Below are positions 1-9,529 of a DNA stretch of 64,000 nt, piece by piece; position 1 is the stretch's first letter; each line of letters begins with the position of its first letter. The position numbers and the translations under genes were made by a program. This stretch comes from Gammaproteobacteria bacterium. Its GTDB lineage: Bacteria > Pseudomonadota > Gammaproteobacteria > Pseudomonadales > Azotimanducaceae. The notes under the pieces are model-generated. The model had not been told where the DNA came from. It made no database searches and saw only the letters and a list, made by a program, of their open reading frames with translations. The DNA is taken from assembly GCA_007694905.1 (NCBI GenBank), contig REEU01000127.1, forward strand, positions 1 to 64,000, written 5' to 3'.

Positions 1-145
1 CGGCGGCTGGGAGGCCTAGAGGCCGGCCAGCGCGACCTGGTTCACAGCGCACGGCTTGACGACCGCTCCCCTTCACGGCATCGTCGTCGCGCACAATCGT
101 GCTCCGATCATATAGAGGAGCGTCATGCTCAGGAGGAAGAGATTC

Positions 146-424
146 ATGAAATCCATGTGGAAAGGGACACTGGCGGCCGTCGCTGCGGGGGTTGTACTGT
201 CCGGCTGCGCGACCACCGGTTCGGTTGCAGAACTCGAGTCCCGGATCTCGACCCTCGAAGGGTCAATGAGTCGGATCGAGAGCACGGCGAATGAGGCCAT
301 GGCGGCATCACGTCGCAGTGAAGATGCCGAGGCACGGCGCCTTGCCCAGCGCGCTCTCACCGAAGCCCAGGAAGCGAACGAGCGGATTCGGCGCATGGCC
401 GATACCTGCTGCGGACCCAAGTAA
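146..424 (+). CDS. Lpp/OprI-like murein lipoprotein
   Basis: A 92-residue outer-membrane lipoprotein of the Lpp/OprI type. The N-terminus is a signal peptide ending in a lipobox (LSGC, Cys21), and the rest is a predicted single long helix with heptad-like spacing, rich in Ala, Glu and Arg, as in trimeric murein lipoproteins. It ends in lysine (CCGPK); in the family a C-terminal lysine is the residue joined to peptidoglycan by L,D-transpeptidases. The ATG at 146 is chosen over one at 125 because an AGGAGGA ribosome site sits at 131-137. The convergent downstream gene is an L,D-transpeptidase. Two adjacent cysteines near the C-terminus are unusual. Confidence 0.85.
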   Translation: MKSMWKGTLAAVAAGVVLSGCATTGSVAELESRISTLEGSMSRIESTANEAMAASRRSEDAEARRLAQRALTEAQEANERIRRMADTCCGPK

Positions 425-443
425 GACTCTTCGAAACGGTCAG

Positions 444-470
444 CCCGGCCGGGAACTACCCGGCTGGGTT
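444..470 (+). terminator. Putative hairpin terminator after the lipoprotein gene
   Basis: An imperfect GC-rich inverted repeat (CCGGCCGGG pairing with CCCGGCTGG) lies 20 nt after the lipoprotein stop and is followed by a short TTTC. It lies between two convergent genes. The U-tract is weak, so this is a tentative call. Confidence 0.4.
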
Positions 471-475
471 TCAAA

Positions 476-1525
476 TCAGTCTGCCGATGCCAACTTGCGG
501 CGGGTGCCCACCACGACCGGCACACCGCGAGCTTCGCGTGCAACCTGTTCAGCCAGATCCCAGTCCACGACCTCGTCAGCGCCTGCGCCGGCTCGGGTCA
601 ACTCCCTGACCATGACGGTCAACCCTTCGTGTTCGAACTCCTCCAGCGGCCGATGGGCCTCCATGACGAGCTCGTCACCGTTCCATCCGATCTTGTAGGG
701 TGCATGGACGATGCGAACCGTCGTGCCGACCGGAATCTCCCACACGAGTCGCTCGATGTCCTCCGGGTAGAGTCGCAGACAGCCGTGGCTGACCCGTGTC
801 CCGACGCCGAAAGGCTGATTGGTCCCGTGAATGAGATAACCCGGCGCGGACAGCAGCAGGGCGTATTCACCCAGCGGATTGTCGGGCCCGGGAGGCACGA
901 CCCGCATCAGTTCGACGCCCCGTCGCGCGTACTCTTCGCGCACCGAAGCAGGCGGCGTCCAGTTAGGCTGTTCGATACGATCGGTGACCCGCGTCTCGAG
1001 GACAGGCGTGCGAAAGGCGGCGCGACCGATACCGACCGGCGCCGTGAGCACCCGGTCCTCCCCGGGCGGGAAGTAATAGAGCCGGTACTCGGCAAGATTG
1101 ACGATGACGCCTTCCCGCGGTCCTGGCGGCAGCACGAACGCGATCGGCAACCGGATCTCCGTACCCTCGCCCGGCAGCCATGGGTCCACCCCCGGATTGG
1201 CACGACTCAACTCCTGCACGCCCAGGCCATGCTCGCGGGCCAGCCGCACGAGCGTGTCCTCGTGCTGGGCCCGTACGGTGAAGACATCACCGACGATGTC
1301 GGAGCCATCCTCGGGCAGCGGGTACTCCCGGACGCCATGGGCGAACATGGGCCAGAGCAGGACAATGAACGGCGCGCAGCGGCCAAAATTCAGCGCTCGC
1401 GACGCGACGGCACGAATGAACGGTTTCAAAATGGCAGTGATCCGGCAGTTGGAGGAGCGTAGTGCGACGGAAGCACACACTTTACCGCAGCAGCGGCCTT
1501 CGGGTAGACCCCTTCGGACCGGCAT
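476..1525 (-). CDS. L,D-transpeptidase (YkuD/ErfK family) with LysM-like domain
   Basis: Periplasmic L,D-transpeptidase, forming 3-3 peptidoglycan cross-links or attaching lipoprotein to peptidoglycan. A hydrophobic segment near residues 50-62 is followed by a LysM-like region (about 78-127) and a YkuD domain with the motif HGTN...SHGCLRL, the catalytic Cys being about residue 249. The ATG at 1525 has an AAGGGA ribosome site. A TTG at 1429 would give a more ordinary signal peptide but has no ribosome site; a longer frame to 1675 would overlap the divergent mtfA. It is convergent with a murein lipoprotein ending in lysine, a likely substrate. Known: family chemistry. Inferred: the pairing. Confidence 0.85.
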   Translation of the reverse strand: MPVRRGLPEGRCCGKVCASVALRSSNCRITAILKPFIRAVASRALNFGRCAPFIVLLWPMFAHGVREYPLPEDGSDIVGDVFTVRAQHEDTLVRLAREHGLGVQELSRANPGVDPWLPGEGTEIRLPIAFVLPPGPREGVIVNLAEYRLYYFPPGEDRVLTAPVGIGRAAFRTPVLETRVTDRIEQPNWTPPASVREEYARRGVELMRVVPPGPDNPLGEYALLLSAPGYLIHGTNQPFGVGTRVSHGCLRLYPEDIERLVWEIPVGTTVRIVHAPYKIGWNGDELVMEAHRPLEEFEHEGLTVMVRELTRAGAGADEVVDWDLAEQVAREARGVPVVVGTRRKLASAD

Positions 1526-1609
1526 GGGTTCCCTTGCCGCCGCCCTGCCTCCAGCGCAGCGCAACGTGTCCCGGCTGAGTGGCGGCCCGGGTGTGCACGG
1601 GATGAGGCC

Positions 1610-2392
1610 ATGCTGAGGCGCCTGTGGCGCTGGCGCGAGGATCGCGCGCTGGCTCGATTGCACCTCGAGGAACACTGGGATGCCATCGCAGCTTCATGGC
1701 CTCCGGCGGCTCGCTATCGTGGTGCCGCCCGCGCCCGCCTGCGTGACACGGCGCTGCGCTTCCTGCTCCGCAAACAGTTCGTCCCGGGTGCGGACCTGGA
1801 GTTGAACGACCGCATGCGCATGCTGGTCGCGACGATGGCTGCAGTGCCGGTGCTCGGGCTCGATCTCGACTGGTACCGGGGCTGGAGCTCGGTGGTGATC
1901 TACGAAACTGCATTCGTACCCGACGGGGAGTGGGAAGACGAGTTCGGAATCGTACACGCGGCACATGAACCGCTGAGCGGAGAAGCCTGGCCCCAGGGTC
2001 CAGTGATCCTGTCATGGGCCGACATACTCGCGGCCGGTGGCCAGGAAGGCTACAACGTGGTCATCCACGAAATGGCCCACAAGCTGGACATGCTGGCGGA
2101 CGGCCCGAACGGCGCACCACCCCTTCATCGCGACATGAGCCCGGCGCACTGGCGACGCACGTTCACCGCGGCCTGGGACCGGCTTCATCAGGCAGCGGAG
2201 CAGAATCGTCCGCTGCCGGTGGATCCCTATGCCCTGGAGGACAGCGGCGAGTTCTTCGCCGTCCTCAGCGAATGCTTCTTCGAAGCTCCCGAGCGGCTGG
2301 CGACCAGCCTGCCAGAGGTGTTCGCCCAGCTGAGCGCCTTTTACCGTCAGGACCCCCGCAGCGGATCGCTGCGGAGCGTCGGCACGTTCTGA
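1610..2392 (+). CDS. mtfA: MtfA-family zinc peptidase
   Basis: A 260-residue cytosolic M90 peptidase. In E. coli MtfA binds the glucose repressor Mlc and has aminopeptidase activity. The zinc motif HEMAH (His153, Glu154, His157) is followed by KLDM, and the downstream FFAVLSECFFE segment supplies the third, glutamate-type ligand region. Length matches the family (about 260-270). It is divergent from the L,D-transpeptidase gene, and its 3' end is 3 nt from the convergent flavin reductase gene. No Mlc or PTS gene lies in the window, so the regulatory partner is unknown here. Confidence 0.88.
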   Translation: MLRRLWRWREDRALARLHLEEHWDAIAASWPPAARYRGAARARLRDTALRFLLRKQFVPGADLELNDRMRMLVATMAAVPVLGLDLDWYRGWSSVVIYETAFVPDGEWEDEFGIVHAAHEPLSGEAWPQGPVILSWADILAAGGQEGYNVVIHEMAHKLDMLADGPNGAPPLHRDMSPAHWRRTFTAAWDRLHQAAEQNRPLPVDPYALEDSGEFFAVLSECFFEAPERLATSLPEVFAQLSAFYRQDPRSGSLRSVGTF

Positions 2393-2395
2393 CCC

Positions 2396-2881
2396 TCAGG
2401 CGGCTGCGAAGTCACCGTACTGGCCGCGGAAGAACAGCAGCGGACCCCGGCTGTCGTCGAGAATCGCCAGATCCTTCACTCTGCCCACGGCAATGGTGTG
2501 GTCACCCGCATCGTGTTCCGCCTGAAGTTCGCACTCCACATAGGCGATGATGCCCTCGAGAATGGGCGCACCGGTGGCGCCGGCGCGCCAGGGGATGCGG
2601 GCGAACTTGTCGCCACCGCTGCGCGCGAAGACACTGCACACGCCCTGCTGGTCCGCACCGAGCATATTGATGCAGAAACTGCCGGCGGCGCGGATCCGCG
2701 GCCAGCTGCTGGACGTCTTCGCCGGGCAAAGCGCCACCAGCGGCGGGTCCAGGGACAGGGACACGAAGGACTGCGCCGCGAAACCAGCCGGCTCACCGTC
2801 CACCGCACCGGTTGCGATCACGATTCCGGTACAGAACTGGCCAAGGGTGGCGCGGAACGCTGCCGGGTCGATTGCCGTCAT
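2396..2881 (-). CDS. Flavin reductase-like FMN-binding protein
   Basis: A 161-residue protein of the flavin reductase-like domain family (HpaC/HsaB type), which usually supplies reduced flavin to a two-component monooxygenase. The N-terminal LGQFCTGIVIATG segment, the AAQSFVSLSLDPPLVALCP segment and the conserved late GDH motif (AEHDAGDHTIAVGRV) are typical. It is divergent from an acyl-CoA dehydrogenase gene with a 144-nt gap. No partner oxygenase is adjacent, so substrate and pathway cannot be told. Confidence 0.85.
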   Translation of the reverse strand: MTAIDPAAFRATLGQFCTGIVIATGAVDGEPAGFAAQSFVSLSLDPPLVALCPAKTSSSWPRIRAAGSFCINMLGADQQGVCSVFARSGGDKFARIPWRAGATGAPILEGIIAYVECELQAEHDAGDHTIAVGRVKDLAILDDSRGPLLFFRGQYGDFAAA

Positions 2882-3025
2882 GATGTCCCCACTTTCCTCT
2901 TCGGCGCAGGACTATAGCAATCGACCCGTCCCCGGGCGAGGTTCGCAGACTGCTTGTAGCTGCATTTCCTCTGCCCATACAGATCCGTACAATCCCCAAT
3001 CCCGTTTGATTGACCGGAGAACAAC

Positions 3026-4222
3026 GTGGCCAAGGAACTCGAAGCCTTCCGAGACGACGTCCGCGAGTGGCTCGAAGCCAACTGCCCGCCGTCGATGCGC
3101 ACACCCATGCCCGAGGACGAAGTGGTCTGGGGCGGACGCAAGGCCACGTTCAAGAACCCTGAATCCAAGCTCTGGCTGGAGCGTATGGCCGAGCGCGGCT
3201 GGACCGCACCCACCTGGCCACAGGAATACGGCGGTGGCGGCCTCGGCCCGGACGAAAACCGGGTCCTGCAGCAGGAGCTCGGCCGCATCAGCGCGCGACC
3301 ACCGCTGAACAGCTTCGGCATCTGGATGCTCGGCCCGGCCCTGCTGGAGTTCGCCAACGAGCAGCAGAAGCAGCAGTTCCTGCCACCCATCGTTCGCGGC
3401 GAGATCCGCTGGTGCCAGGGCTACTCCGAGCCGGGTGCCGGATCCGACCTCGCAGGCCTTGCGACCAAGGCCGAGGACAAGGGCGACCACTGGTTGGTCA
3501 ACGGCTCCAAAATCTGGACCAGCTACGCCGACCAGGCGGACTGGATCTTCTGCCTTGTGCGCACCGAGCCGGATGCGCCAAAGCACGAAGGCATCAGCTT
3601 CCTGCTGTTCGACATGGCGAGCGACGGCGTCTCCACTTCGCCGATCCGCCTGATCAGCGGCGCATCACCGTTCTGCCAGACGTTCTTCGACGATGTGAAG
3701 GTGCCCAAGGAGAACCTCGTCGGACAACGTGGCAAAGGCTGGACCATCGCCAAACGTTTGCTGCAGCACGAACGGCAGATGATCTCGGGCATCGGCGGCA
3801 ACTCCGCCCTCGGCGGATCCCCGCGCGCGCTGGAGAATCTAGCCAAGCACTACGTCGGGGAAAGCGACGGGCGCATCAGCGACCCGGTGCTGCGCGACAA
3901 GGTGGCCGCCCATCGCATGAACGATCATGCGTTCCGCCTCACCACAGCACGGGCATTCGAGGAGGCCAAGGCCGGCAAATCCGACGGCAACCTCTCAGCC
4001 ATGTTCAAGTACTACGGCAGTGAACAGAACAAACGCAAATTCGAGGTCATGCTGGAGATCATGGGAACCCAGGCCCTTGGCTGGGAGGGTCCCGGCTTCG
4101 AGGACCGGGAGCTGGACATCACCCGGCAGTGGCTGCGCTCAAAGGCCAATTCCATCGAGGGCGGCACGTCGGAAGTCCAGCTCAACATCGTTGCCAAACG
4201 CGTGCTCGGGCTTCCCGACTGA
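3026..4222 (+). CDS. Acyl-CoA dehydrogenase
   Basis: A 398-residue FAD-dependent acyl-CoA dehydrogenase. The three family domains are visible: an N-terminal helical region, the flavin-binding motif WCQGYSEPGAGSDLAGL around residues 131-147, and a C-terminal helical region ending in EGGTSEVQLNIVAKRVLG, the usual adenine/FAD contact. The start is GTG at 3026 behind GGAGA. It most resembles the group used for branched, cyclic or steroid-side-chain acyl-CoAs, but the substrate cannot be fixed from sequence alone. It is divergent from the flavin reductase gene and convergent with the 2-hydroxyacid dehydrogenase gene. Confidence 0.88.
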   Translation: MAKELEAFRDDVREWLEANCPPSMRTPMPEDEVVWGGRKATFKNPESKLWLERMAERGWTAPTWPQEYGGGGLGPDENRVLQQELGRISARPPLNSFGIWMLGPALLEFANEQQKQQFLPPIVRGEIRWCQGYSEPGAGSDLAGLATKAEDKGDHWLVNGSKIWTSYADQADWIFCLVRTEPDAPKHEGISFLLFDMASDGVSTSPIRLISGASPFCQTFFDDVKVPKENLVGQRGKGWTIAKRLLQHERQMISGIGGNSALGGSPRALENLAKHYVGESDGRISDPVLRDKVAAHRMNDHAFRLTTARAFEEAKAGKSDGNLSAMFKYYGSEQNKRKFEVMLEIMGTQALGWEGPGFEDRELDITRQWLRSKANSIEGGTSEVQLNIVAKRVLGLPD

Positions 4223-4252
4223 GGCCTGAAACCCGCAGCTGCCAGAGGCCGA

Positions 4253-5197
4253 TCAGTATCCGCGCGCCGGATCCACCTGATACCGGAGCGGTTGTCCCGC
4301 CTCCCAGCGTGCGAGGTTGTCGAGGAACACGTCGACGAGGGCAGACGCCGGCGTCACGGCAGCCATGTGGGGCGTGATGTAGAGATTCGAAGTCGTCCAG
4401 AATGGATGCAATGGCGGCAGCGGTTCCTCCCGGAACACGTCGAGCACTGCCGCGCCGAGCGATCCTGATTCGAGCGCGGCGACGAGATCTGCATCCACCA
4501 CCGCGGTGCCGCGGCCCACGTTCAGCAGCATCGCGCCGGGTGCCAGCGCCGCGAGCATGCGCCCGTCGATGAGGTCGCGCGTGGCTGGCGTATCCGGGAG
4601 CACACATACGAGATAGTCCGCATCCGCCACCGCCTCCAGCACTGCGCTGACTGGATAGATACGGTCGATGCCTGCCACCGGCTCACCACTGCGGCTGACC
4701 CCCACCACCTCCAGGCCGAAGGCCTGCGCCACGGCCGCCAGATGGCGGCCGATGCTGCCGATGCCGAGCACGACCATGCGACGACCGGCGCTGGAACGCT
4801 CCCGTTGCGGCTGCCAGACCCCCTCGGTCTGTTGTCGTCGATAATCGAACAGGCGCCGTTCGAGTGCCGCGATCCAACCGAACACGTACTCGGCCATCAG
4901 CGGCCCGAAGATGCCTTTGACGCCAGTGAGGATGAGGTCCTCGCGCTGCTGCAGCAGCGGCAGCAGCGGCTGCACGCCAGCCCAGGTGGACTGGATCCAG
5001 CGCAGGCCCGTGAGTCGATCCGCGGCCGCGAGCACGAACCCGGGCGAGCCCAGACAGATGGTGGCGTCGGAGTCATCGAGTTGTTCCGGGGCGCCGACGG
5101 CGACGTACCGGCCAGGTCGACGTGCCTCGAGTTCGGCGACGATCTCCGCCGCATCCGCATCAAGAACCAGGATCGGGGTGTCGTGCTGCCCGGACAT
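4253..5197 (-). CDS. D-isomer-specific 2-hydroxyacid dehydrogenase (GhrA-like)
   Basis: A 314-residue NAD(P)H-dependent reductase of glyoxylate/hydroxypyruvate or related 2-ketoacids. The Rossmann motif GIGSIG follows residue 140, and the catalytic Arg (NVGRGTAV), Glu (REEPLP) and His (ITPHMAA) segments are all present. The internal ATG at 5197 (MSGQHDT) is preferred because the upstream ATG at 5275 would run into the divergent gene's leader; neither has a strong ribosome site. The exact substrate is uncertain. Confidence 0.85.
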   Translation of the reverse strand: MSGQHDTPILVLDADAAEIVAELEARRPGRYVAVGAPEQLDDSDATICLGSPGFVLAAADRLTGLRWIQSTWAGVQPLLPLLQQREDLILTGVKGIFGPLMAEYVFGWIAALERRLFDYRRQQTEGVWQPQRERSSAGRRMVVLGIGSIGRHLAAVAQAFGLEVVGVSRSGEPVAGIDRIYPVSAVLEAVADADYLVCVLPDTPATRDLIDGRMLAALAPGAMLLNVGRGTAVVDADLVAALESGSLGAAVLDVFREEPLPPLHPFWTTSNLYITPHMAAVTPASALVDVFLDNLARWEAGQPLRYQVDPARGY

Positions 5198-5295
5198 ATT
5201 CACAAACCGTACCCGTTGCGCGCTGAGGAGCGAGGTTGCGGCCGGTCCGAAGCCGTGCCGATAATGCCCCGTCATCGTACCCGACGGAGACCGGA

Positions 5296-5757
5296 ATGAT
5301 CACGCTGACCGTCAACGGCACTCAGCACGAACTGGACGTCGAAGCCGACATGCCCCTGCTCTGGGTCCTGCGCGACCTCCTCGACCTCACCGGAACCAAG
5401 TTCGGGTGCGGGGTAGCCCAATGCGGAGCCTGTACCGTGCAGCTCGACGGGGAGCCGATCCGATCCTGCGTCATTCCGGTGGCCGCGGCGGCCGGGCGGC
5501 AGGTGACCACCATCGAGGGCCTGTCACCAGACCGCTCGCATCCCGTCCAGCAGGCATGGATCGAGAACGACGTCGCCCAGTGCGGCTACTGCCAGTCCGG
5601 CCAGATCATGGCCGCGGCGGCACTGATCAAAGCCAAGCCCTCGCCCACGGATGCGGACATCGACGAGGCCATGACCAATATCTGCCGCTGCGGCACCTAT
5701 CAGCCCATGCGCACGGCCATCAAGCGCGCGGCCGAACTTGCCCGGGAGGTGTCCTGA
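5296..5757 (+). CDS. [2Fe-2S] subunit of a molybdenum hydroxylase (IorA/CoxS-like)
   Basis: A 153-residue iron-sulfur subunit of a xanthine dehydrogenase-family enzyme. Plant-type cluster ligands are Cys38, Cys43, Cys46 and Cys58; the second cluster uses Cys96, Cys99, Cys130 and Cys132 (CGYC and CRC). The length is that of the separate small subunit of isoquinoline 1-oxidoreductase-type enzymes. Start ATG 5296 lies behind GGAGA; an in-frame upstream ATG at 5236 has no family match. Its stop overlaps the large-subunit start by 1 nt (TGATG). No FAD subunit is present, as in IorAB types that pass electrons to a cytochrome. Confidence 0.88.
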   Translation: MITLTVNGTQHELDVEADMPLLWVLRDLLDLTGTKFGCGVAQCGACTVQLDGEPIRSCVIPVAAAAGRQVTTIEGLSPDRSHPVQQAWIENDVAQCGYCQSGQIMAAAALIKAKPSPTDADIDEAMTNICRCGTYQPMRTAIKRAAELAREVS

Positions 5758-7922
5758 TGAACGCCCTGTCGACAGGCCTGTCCCGCCGTGGCTTCGTCAA
5801 GGCCACGCTCAGCGCCGGTGGTGGCCTCGCCCTCGGCTTCCATCTGCCCGCGCTGGCCGCGGCCGACGGCCCCTGGGCAGGCGCTGCAGACGGCGCCGAG
5901 ATCAACGCCTGGCTTGTCATCGCAGCGGACGACACCGTCACGATCAGGGTTGCCCAATCGGACATGGGCCAGGGCGTGTTCACCAGCATGCCCATGATCG
6001 TCGCCGAGGAACTCGAGTGCGATTGGCAGCATGTGCGCGCCGAATTCGCCAGCGCCAACCGCAGTCTGCGGGAAGATCGCGTCTATCAGCGCATGGGCAC
6101 AGGCGGCAGCAACGCGGTACGCATCTCGCGGCCTTATCTGCAGCAGGCCGGTGCCAGTGCCCGTGAGCGCCTGATCGCAGCCGCAGCGCAGGAATGGGGC
6201 GTTGCGCCCGAGACCTGCAGCGCCAGCGCCAGCCGCGTCGTCCATGCGCCCAGCGGCCGCAGCAAGCGCTACGGCGAGCTGGCCGCGGCGGCAGCAGCGG
6301 TGGAACTCGAAGCGGAACCCGCCATCCGCAAACCAGGCGAGTACAAGCTGCTCGGCACCTCGGTCCCCAAGCTCGACGTGCCTGCCAAGGTGGACGGCAG
6401 TGCCGTCTACGGCATCGACGTGCGCGTTCCCGACATGGTCTACGCCACGGTGGCCACCTGCCCGGTATGGGAGGGGCGCCTCAGTTCAGTTGATGCGGAA
6501 CCCGCGCGCAAACTGCGTGGCGTCATCGACGTCCTCGAATTCGAAAATGCCGTGGTGGTCGTCGCAGACAGTTTCTGGCGCGCCAAACAGGGGCTCGACG
6601 CGCTCGATCCGCAATGGGATCTCGGCGAGCATGCCGACGCCAGCACAGAAGCTTTCCTCGAGCGCTTCCGCAAGGCGCTCGATGACAAAGGCGTGGTGGC
6701 CAAGGAGAACGGGGACGCCTACGGCGCCCTCGAGGGTGCCGCCACGGTCGTCGAGGCCGACTACAGCGCGCCCTATCTGGCCCATCTGGCGCTGGAACCG
6801 GTGAATTGCACGGTGCACATCCAGGAGGATCGGGTCGATGTCTGGACCGGCAGCCAGAACCCCGAGAGCGTCCTGAGTGTCGCCGCAGAAGTCAGCGGCC
6901 GACCCGCGGAGCAGGTTCACGTCCACAGCTGTTTCCTCGGTGGCGGCTTCGGCCGCCGCAGCCGCCCCGACTTCGTGGCCCGTGCGGTGGCCGTGGCGGC
7001 GCGTGTCGACCGCCCGGTCCAAGTCATCTGGACACGGGAGGAAGACACGCGGACCGGTCACTACCGGCCGCTGGCGGCATTCCGCTTCCAGGCCGGGCTG
7101 GACGCAGAAGGTACGCCCGTCGCCCTCGTCAATCGCTCGTCCTCCCACTCCATCCTGGCCGGACTGCGCCCGGAAGCCGTGGCTGACGGACTGGACCAGA
7201 GCAGCCTGTCCTGGCTCGCGGACAGCCCCTATACGATCCCCAACCTCAGTGTCGAACATCACCTGCAACGCACCCACGTTCCGGTCTGGTTCTGGCGCGC
7301 CGTGGGGGCGACCCAGAACGCGTTCGCCATCGAGAGCTTCATCGATGAGCTGGCACTGGCTGCCGACATGTGCCCCTGGCAATTCCGTCGTCAGTTGCTC
7401 GGGTCGCGGCCCGACATGATTCCGGTGCTGGACGCCGCGGCGCAGCACGCCGGTTGGGACAGGTCACTGCCGGCCGGCCGGGGCCACGGGATCGCCCTGG
7501 TCGAAGGCTTCGGTTCCATCTGTGCCCAGGTTGCGGACGTGTCCGTCTCCCGGGACGGCAAGGTGACGGTGAATCGGGTCGTGACCGCTCTCGACTGCGG
7601 CAATACGGTCAATCCCCAGACCATCGAAGAGCAGGTGCAGAGCTCCATCGTCTATGGCCTCTCGGCGGCGCTGTGGGGCAAGGTCGAGATCCAAGGCGGC
7701 CGTGCCCGGCACGGCAACTTCGATCGTCACCGGGTGCTCAAGATGGCGGAGACACCGCGCATGGACACCCATCTCGTCCTCGCAGGTGGCGACAAGTGGG
7801 GCGGCGTCGGCGAACCGGCCGTACCGCCGGTGGTTCCGGCAGTGTGCAACGCCATTTTTGCCGCCACCGGCAAGCGAATCCGTGACCTGCCGCTGGCGGA
7901 TCAGGACCTGAGCTGGTCCTGA
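5757..7922 (+). CDS. Molybdopterin-binding large subunit, xanthine dehydrogenase family (IorB-like)
   Basis: A 721-residue molybdenum-cofactor subunit, exported by the Tat system as suggested by the twin-arginine leader SRRGFVK at residues 9-15. It has the paired aldehyde-oxidase domains of IorB-type proteins; the C-terminal GVGEPAVPP motif carries the conserved active-site glutamate (Glu686). It is translationally coupled to the iron-sulfur subunit by a 1-nt overlap and lies 20 nt before a small cytochrome c gene, a plausible electron acceptor. The substrate (N-heterocycle, aldehyde or other) is not predictable. A longer frame reaching back to 5406 lies inside the small-subunit gene and is not used. 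Confidence 0.88.
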   Translation: MNALSTGLSRRGFVKATLSAGGGLALGFHLPALAAADGPWAGAADGAEINAWLVIAADDTVTIRVAQSDMGQGVFTSMPMIVAEELECDWQHVRAEFASANRSLREDRVYQRMGTGGSNAVRISRPYLQQAGASARERLIAAAAQEWGVAPETCSASASRVVHAPSGRSKRYGELAAAAAAVELEAEPAIRKPGEYKLLGTSVPKLDVPAKVDGSAVYGIDVRVPDMVYATVATCPVWEGRLSSVDAEPARKLRGVIDVLEFENAVVVVADSFWRAKQGLDALDPQWDLGEHADASTEAFLERFRKALDDKGVVAKENGDAYGALEGAATVVEADYSAPYLAHLALEPVNCTVHIQEDRVDVWTGSQNPESVLSVAAEVSGRPAEQVHVHSCFLGGGFGRRSRPDFVARAVAVAARVDRPVQVIWTREEDTRTGHYRPLAAFRFQAGLDAEGTPVALVNRSSSHSILAGLRPEAVADGLDQSSLSWLADSPYTIPNLSVEHHLQRTHVPVWFWRAVGATQNAFAIESFIDELALAADMCPWQFRRQLLGSRPDMIPVLDAAAQHAGWDRSLPAGRGHGIALVEGFGSICAQVADVSVSRDGKVTVNRVVTALDCGNTVNPQTIEEQVQSSIVYGLSAALWGKVEIQGGRARHGNFDRHRVLKMAETPRMDTHLVLAGGDKWGGVGEPAVPPVVPAVCNAIFAATGKRIRDLPLADQDLSWS

Positions 7923-7942
7923 TCGGCAGGGATCTCCGGCCC

Positions 7943-8248
7943 ATGCGCGCTGCTCTGGTGCTGCTGCTCCTCGTGGTTGCCGAAGCCGGCGCGAAGCAGT
8001 CCGATACGCTTGCGACGGAACTGCTCGCTGCCGGCTGCAACGCCTGCCATGGCCCCGACGGGAAGGGCAGCCCGCCCGTTCCGGCCCTGCGCGGTCGGGA
8101 TGATCTCCACGTGCTGCTCGAAGGCTGGCGCGAAGCGCCGGAGGCGAAGGGGCGCGCCCACATCATGATCCGCTTCGCGCGTGCGCTCGATGCCGCGGAC
8201 ACGGCGGCCCTTGCCGCCCACTACGCCTCGGAAGAAGGCGTACCATGA
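7943..8248 (+). CDS. Monohaem c-type cytochrome (SoxE/FccA-like)
   Basis: A 101-residue periplasmic cytochrome c. A signal peptide covers about residues 1-17, and the haem motif CNACH gives Cys32, Cys35 and His36; methionines near residue 75 (HIMIRF) could be the distal ligand. Its stop overlaps the FccB-like start (ATGA, 8245-8248), suggesting that it is the haem subunit of a flavocytochrome c sulfide dehydrogenase. It also follows the IorB-like gene by 20 nt and could instead accept electrons from the molybdenum hydroxylase. Confidence 0.82.
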   Translation: MRAALVLLLLVVAEAGAKQSDTLATELLAAGCNACHGPDGKGSPPVPALRGRDDLHVLLEGWREAPEAKGRAHIMIRFARALDAADTAALAAHYASEEGVP

Positions 8249-9525
8249 GGGGCTGGCGGCGGCGCGACCTGCTCGCCGCCGGGCTGGCATTGCCGGCACT
8301 GGCTCTCCCTGCAGCCGCACGCGCCACTTCGAGCAACGGCGGGCCGCGGGTCGTCATCGTAGGTGGAGGGTTCGGTGGCGCCACCGCGGCGCGCTACCTG
8401 GCCCGCTGGTCTCCGCAGCTGCGCATCTCCCTGATCGTCGGCCGCGAGCGCTACTGGACCTGCCCGTTCAGCAACCTGGTCCTCATAGGTGAGCGCCAGC
8501 TCGCAAGCCTCGAGGTCTCCCATGCACGACTCGAGGCGGAGGGCATCGAGGTCCTGCGGCGGACGGCCGTGGATTTCGATCCTCACCACCGGCGCCTCGA
8601 CCTGGACGACGGCAGCGAACTCGCGTGGGATCGGCTGGTGCTAGCGCCTGGCATCGAGGTCATGCCCGAAGCCATCGAGGGCCATGGCGTGGACAGCGTG
8701 GAACGCTTTCCCCATGCCTGGCTGGGCGGACAGGCCACCTCCCATCTGGCCCGCCGCCTGCAAGCAGTACCGGATGGCGGACTCGTAGCCATCAGCGTTC
8801 CGGAAGCGCCCTATCGCTGTCCGCCTGGTCCCTATGAGCGCGCCAGCCTGTTCGCATGGTGGCTCGCCCAGCATCGACCCCGGGCCAGGCTGGTGATCCT
8901 CGACGCCAACGACCGCTTCACCAAGGACGACCTGTTCCAGGCCCACTGGCAGGCCGCCCACGGCGATCAGCTGCAGTGGATCGGCCGCGCCGACGGCGGC
9001 AGCCTCAGGCGGGTGGATCCACGCCGCGGCAGCCTGCACACCGACTTCGATGACTGGGCCACTGATCTCGCCTGCGTGATTCCGCCCCAGCGTGCTGCGG
9101 CCATCGCCCGCCGGGCGGGGCTCGACGAGGGACGGGGCTGGTGCGCCATCGATCCCGTCACGTTCGCGTCCCGCATCCATCCCGAGGTGCATGTGATCGG
9201 TGATGCGGCCATCGCGAACCCCATGCCGAAGTCGGCCTTCGCCGCAGCCAGCCAGGCCCGCGTCTGTGCCGCAGCCATCGCCACGGCCCTGGAGGGGAAG
9301 GCGCCGCCGCAGGCGCTGCTCACGAATACCTGCTACAGCCTGCTCACACCCGAGACGGCCATCGCCGTGACGGGCAGCTACCGGGCCACCGCCCAGGGCA
9401 TCGAGCCCCTGCCTGGCACCACCGGCAACAGCCCCGCCGACGCATCAGACGCAGAGCGGAGGGCGGAAGCCGGGCACGCCCGTGGCTGGTATGCGGCTGC
9501 CCGTGCCGACGCCTTCGGTGACTGA
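8245..9525 (+). CDS. fccB: Flavocytochrome c sulfide dehydrogenase flavoprotein subunit (FccB/SoxF)
   Basis: A 426-residue periplasmic FAD protein that oxidises sulfide. The N-terminus is a Tat-type leader (RRRDLL). The dinucleotide-binding GGGFGG motif is at about 40-45. Cys73 (YWTCPFSN) matches the cysteine that binds FAD covalently in the family, and Cys192 (YRCPPGPYERA) and Cys363 (NTCYSLL) match the redox-active pair. All three key cysteines are kept, so the enzyme should be functional. The gene is coupled to the preceding cytochrome by an ATGA overlap and followed by soxX. Confidence 0.9.
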   Translation: MRGWRRRDLLAAGLALPALALPAAARATSSNGGPRVVIVGGGFGGATAARYLARWSPQLRISLIVGRERYWTCPFSNLVLIGERQLASLEVSHARLEAEGIEVLRRTAVDFDPHHRRLDLDDGSELAWDRLVLAPGIEVMPEAIEGHGVDSVERFPHAWLGGQATSHLARRLQAVPDGGLVAISVPEAPYRCPPGPYERASLFAWWLAQHRPRARLVILDANDRFTKDDLFQAHWQAAHGDQLQWIGRADGGSLRRVDPRRGSLHTDFDDWATDLACVIPPQRAAAIARRAGLDEGRGWCAIDPVTFASRIHPEVHVIGDAAIANPMPKSAFAAASQARVCAAAIATALEGKAPPQALLTNTCYSLLTPETAIAVTGSYRATAQGIEPLPGTTGNSPADASDAERRAEAGHARGWYAAARADAFGD

Positions 9526-9529
9526 GCCC

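Noticed and set aside
1-124. Promoter for the lipoprotein gene (TTGACG at 56-61)
   Set aside because: No -10 element at proper spacing was found; the sequence before 125 shows no supported feature.
6486-7448. A 320-codon minus-strand frame inside the IorB-like gene
   Set aside because: Antisense shadow of a coupled, recognisable subunit gene.
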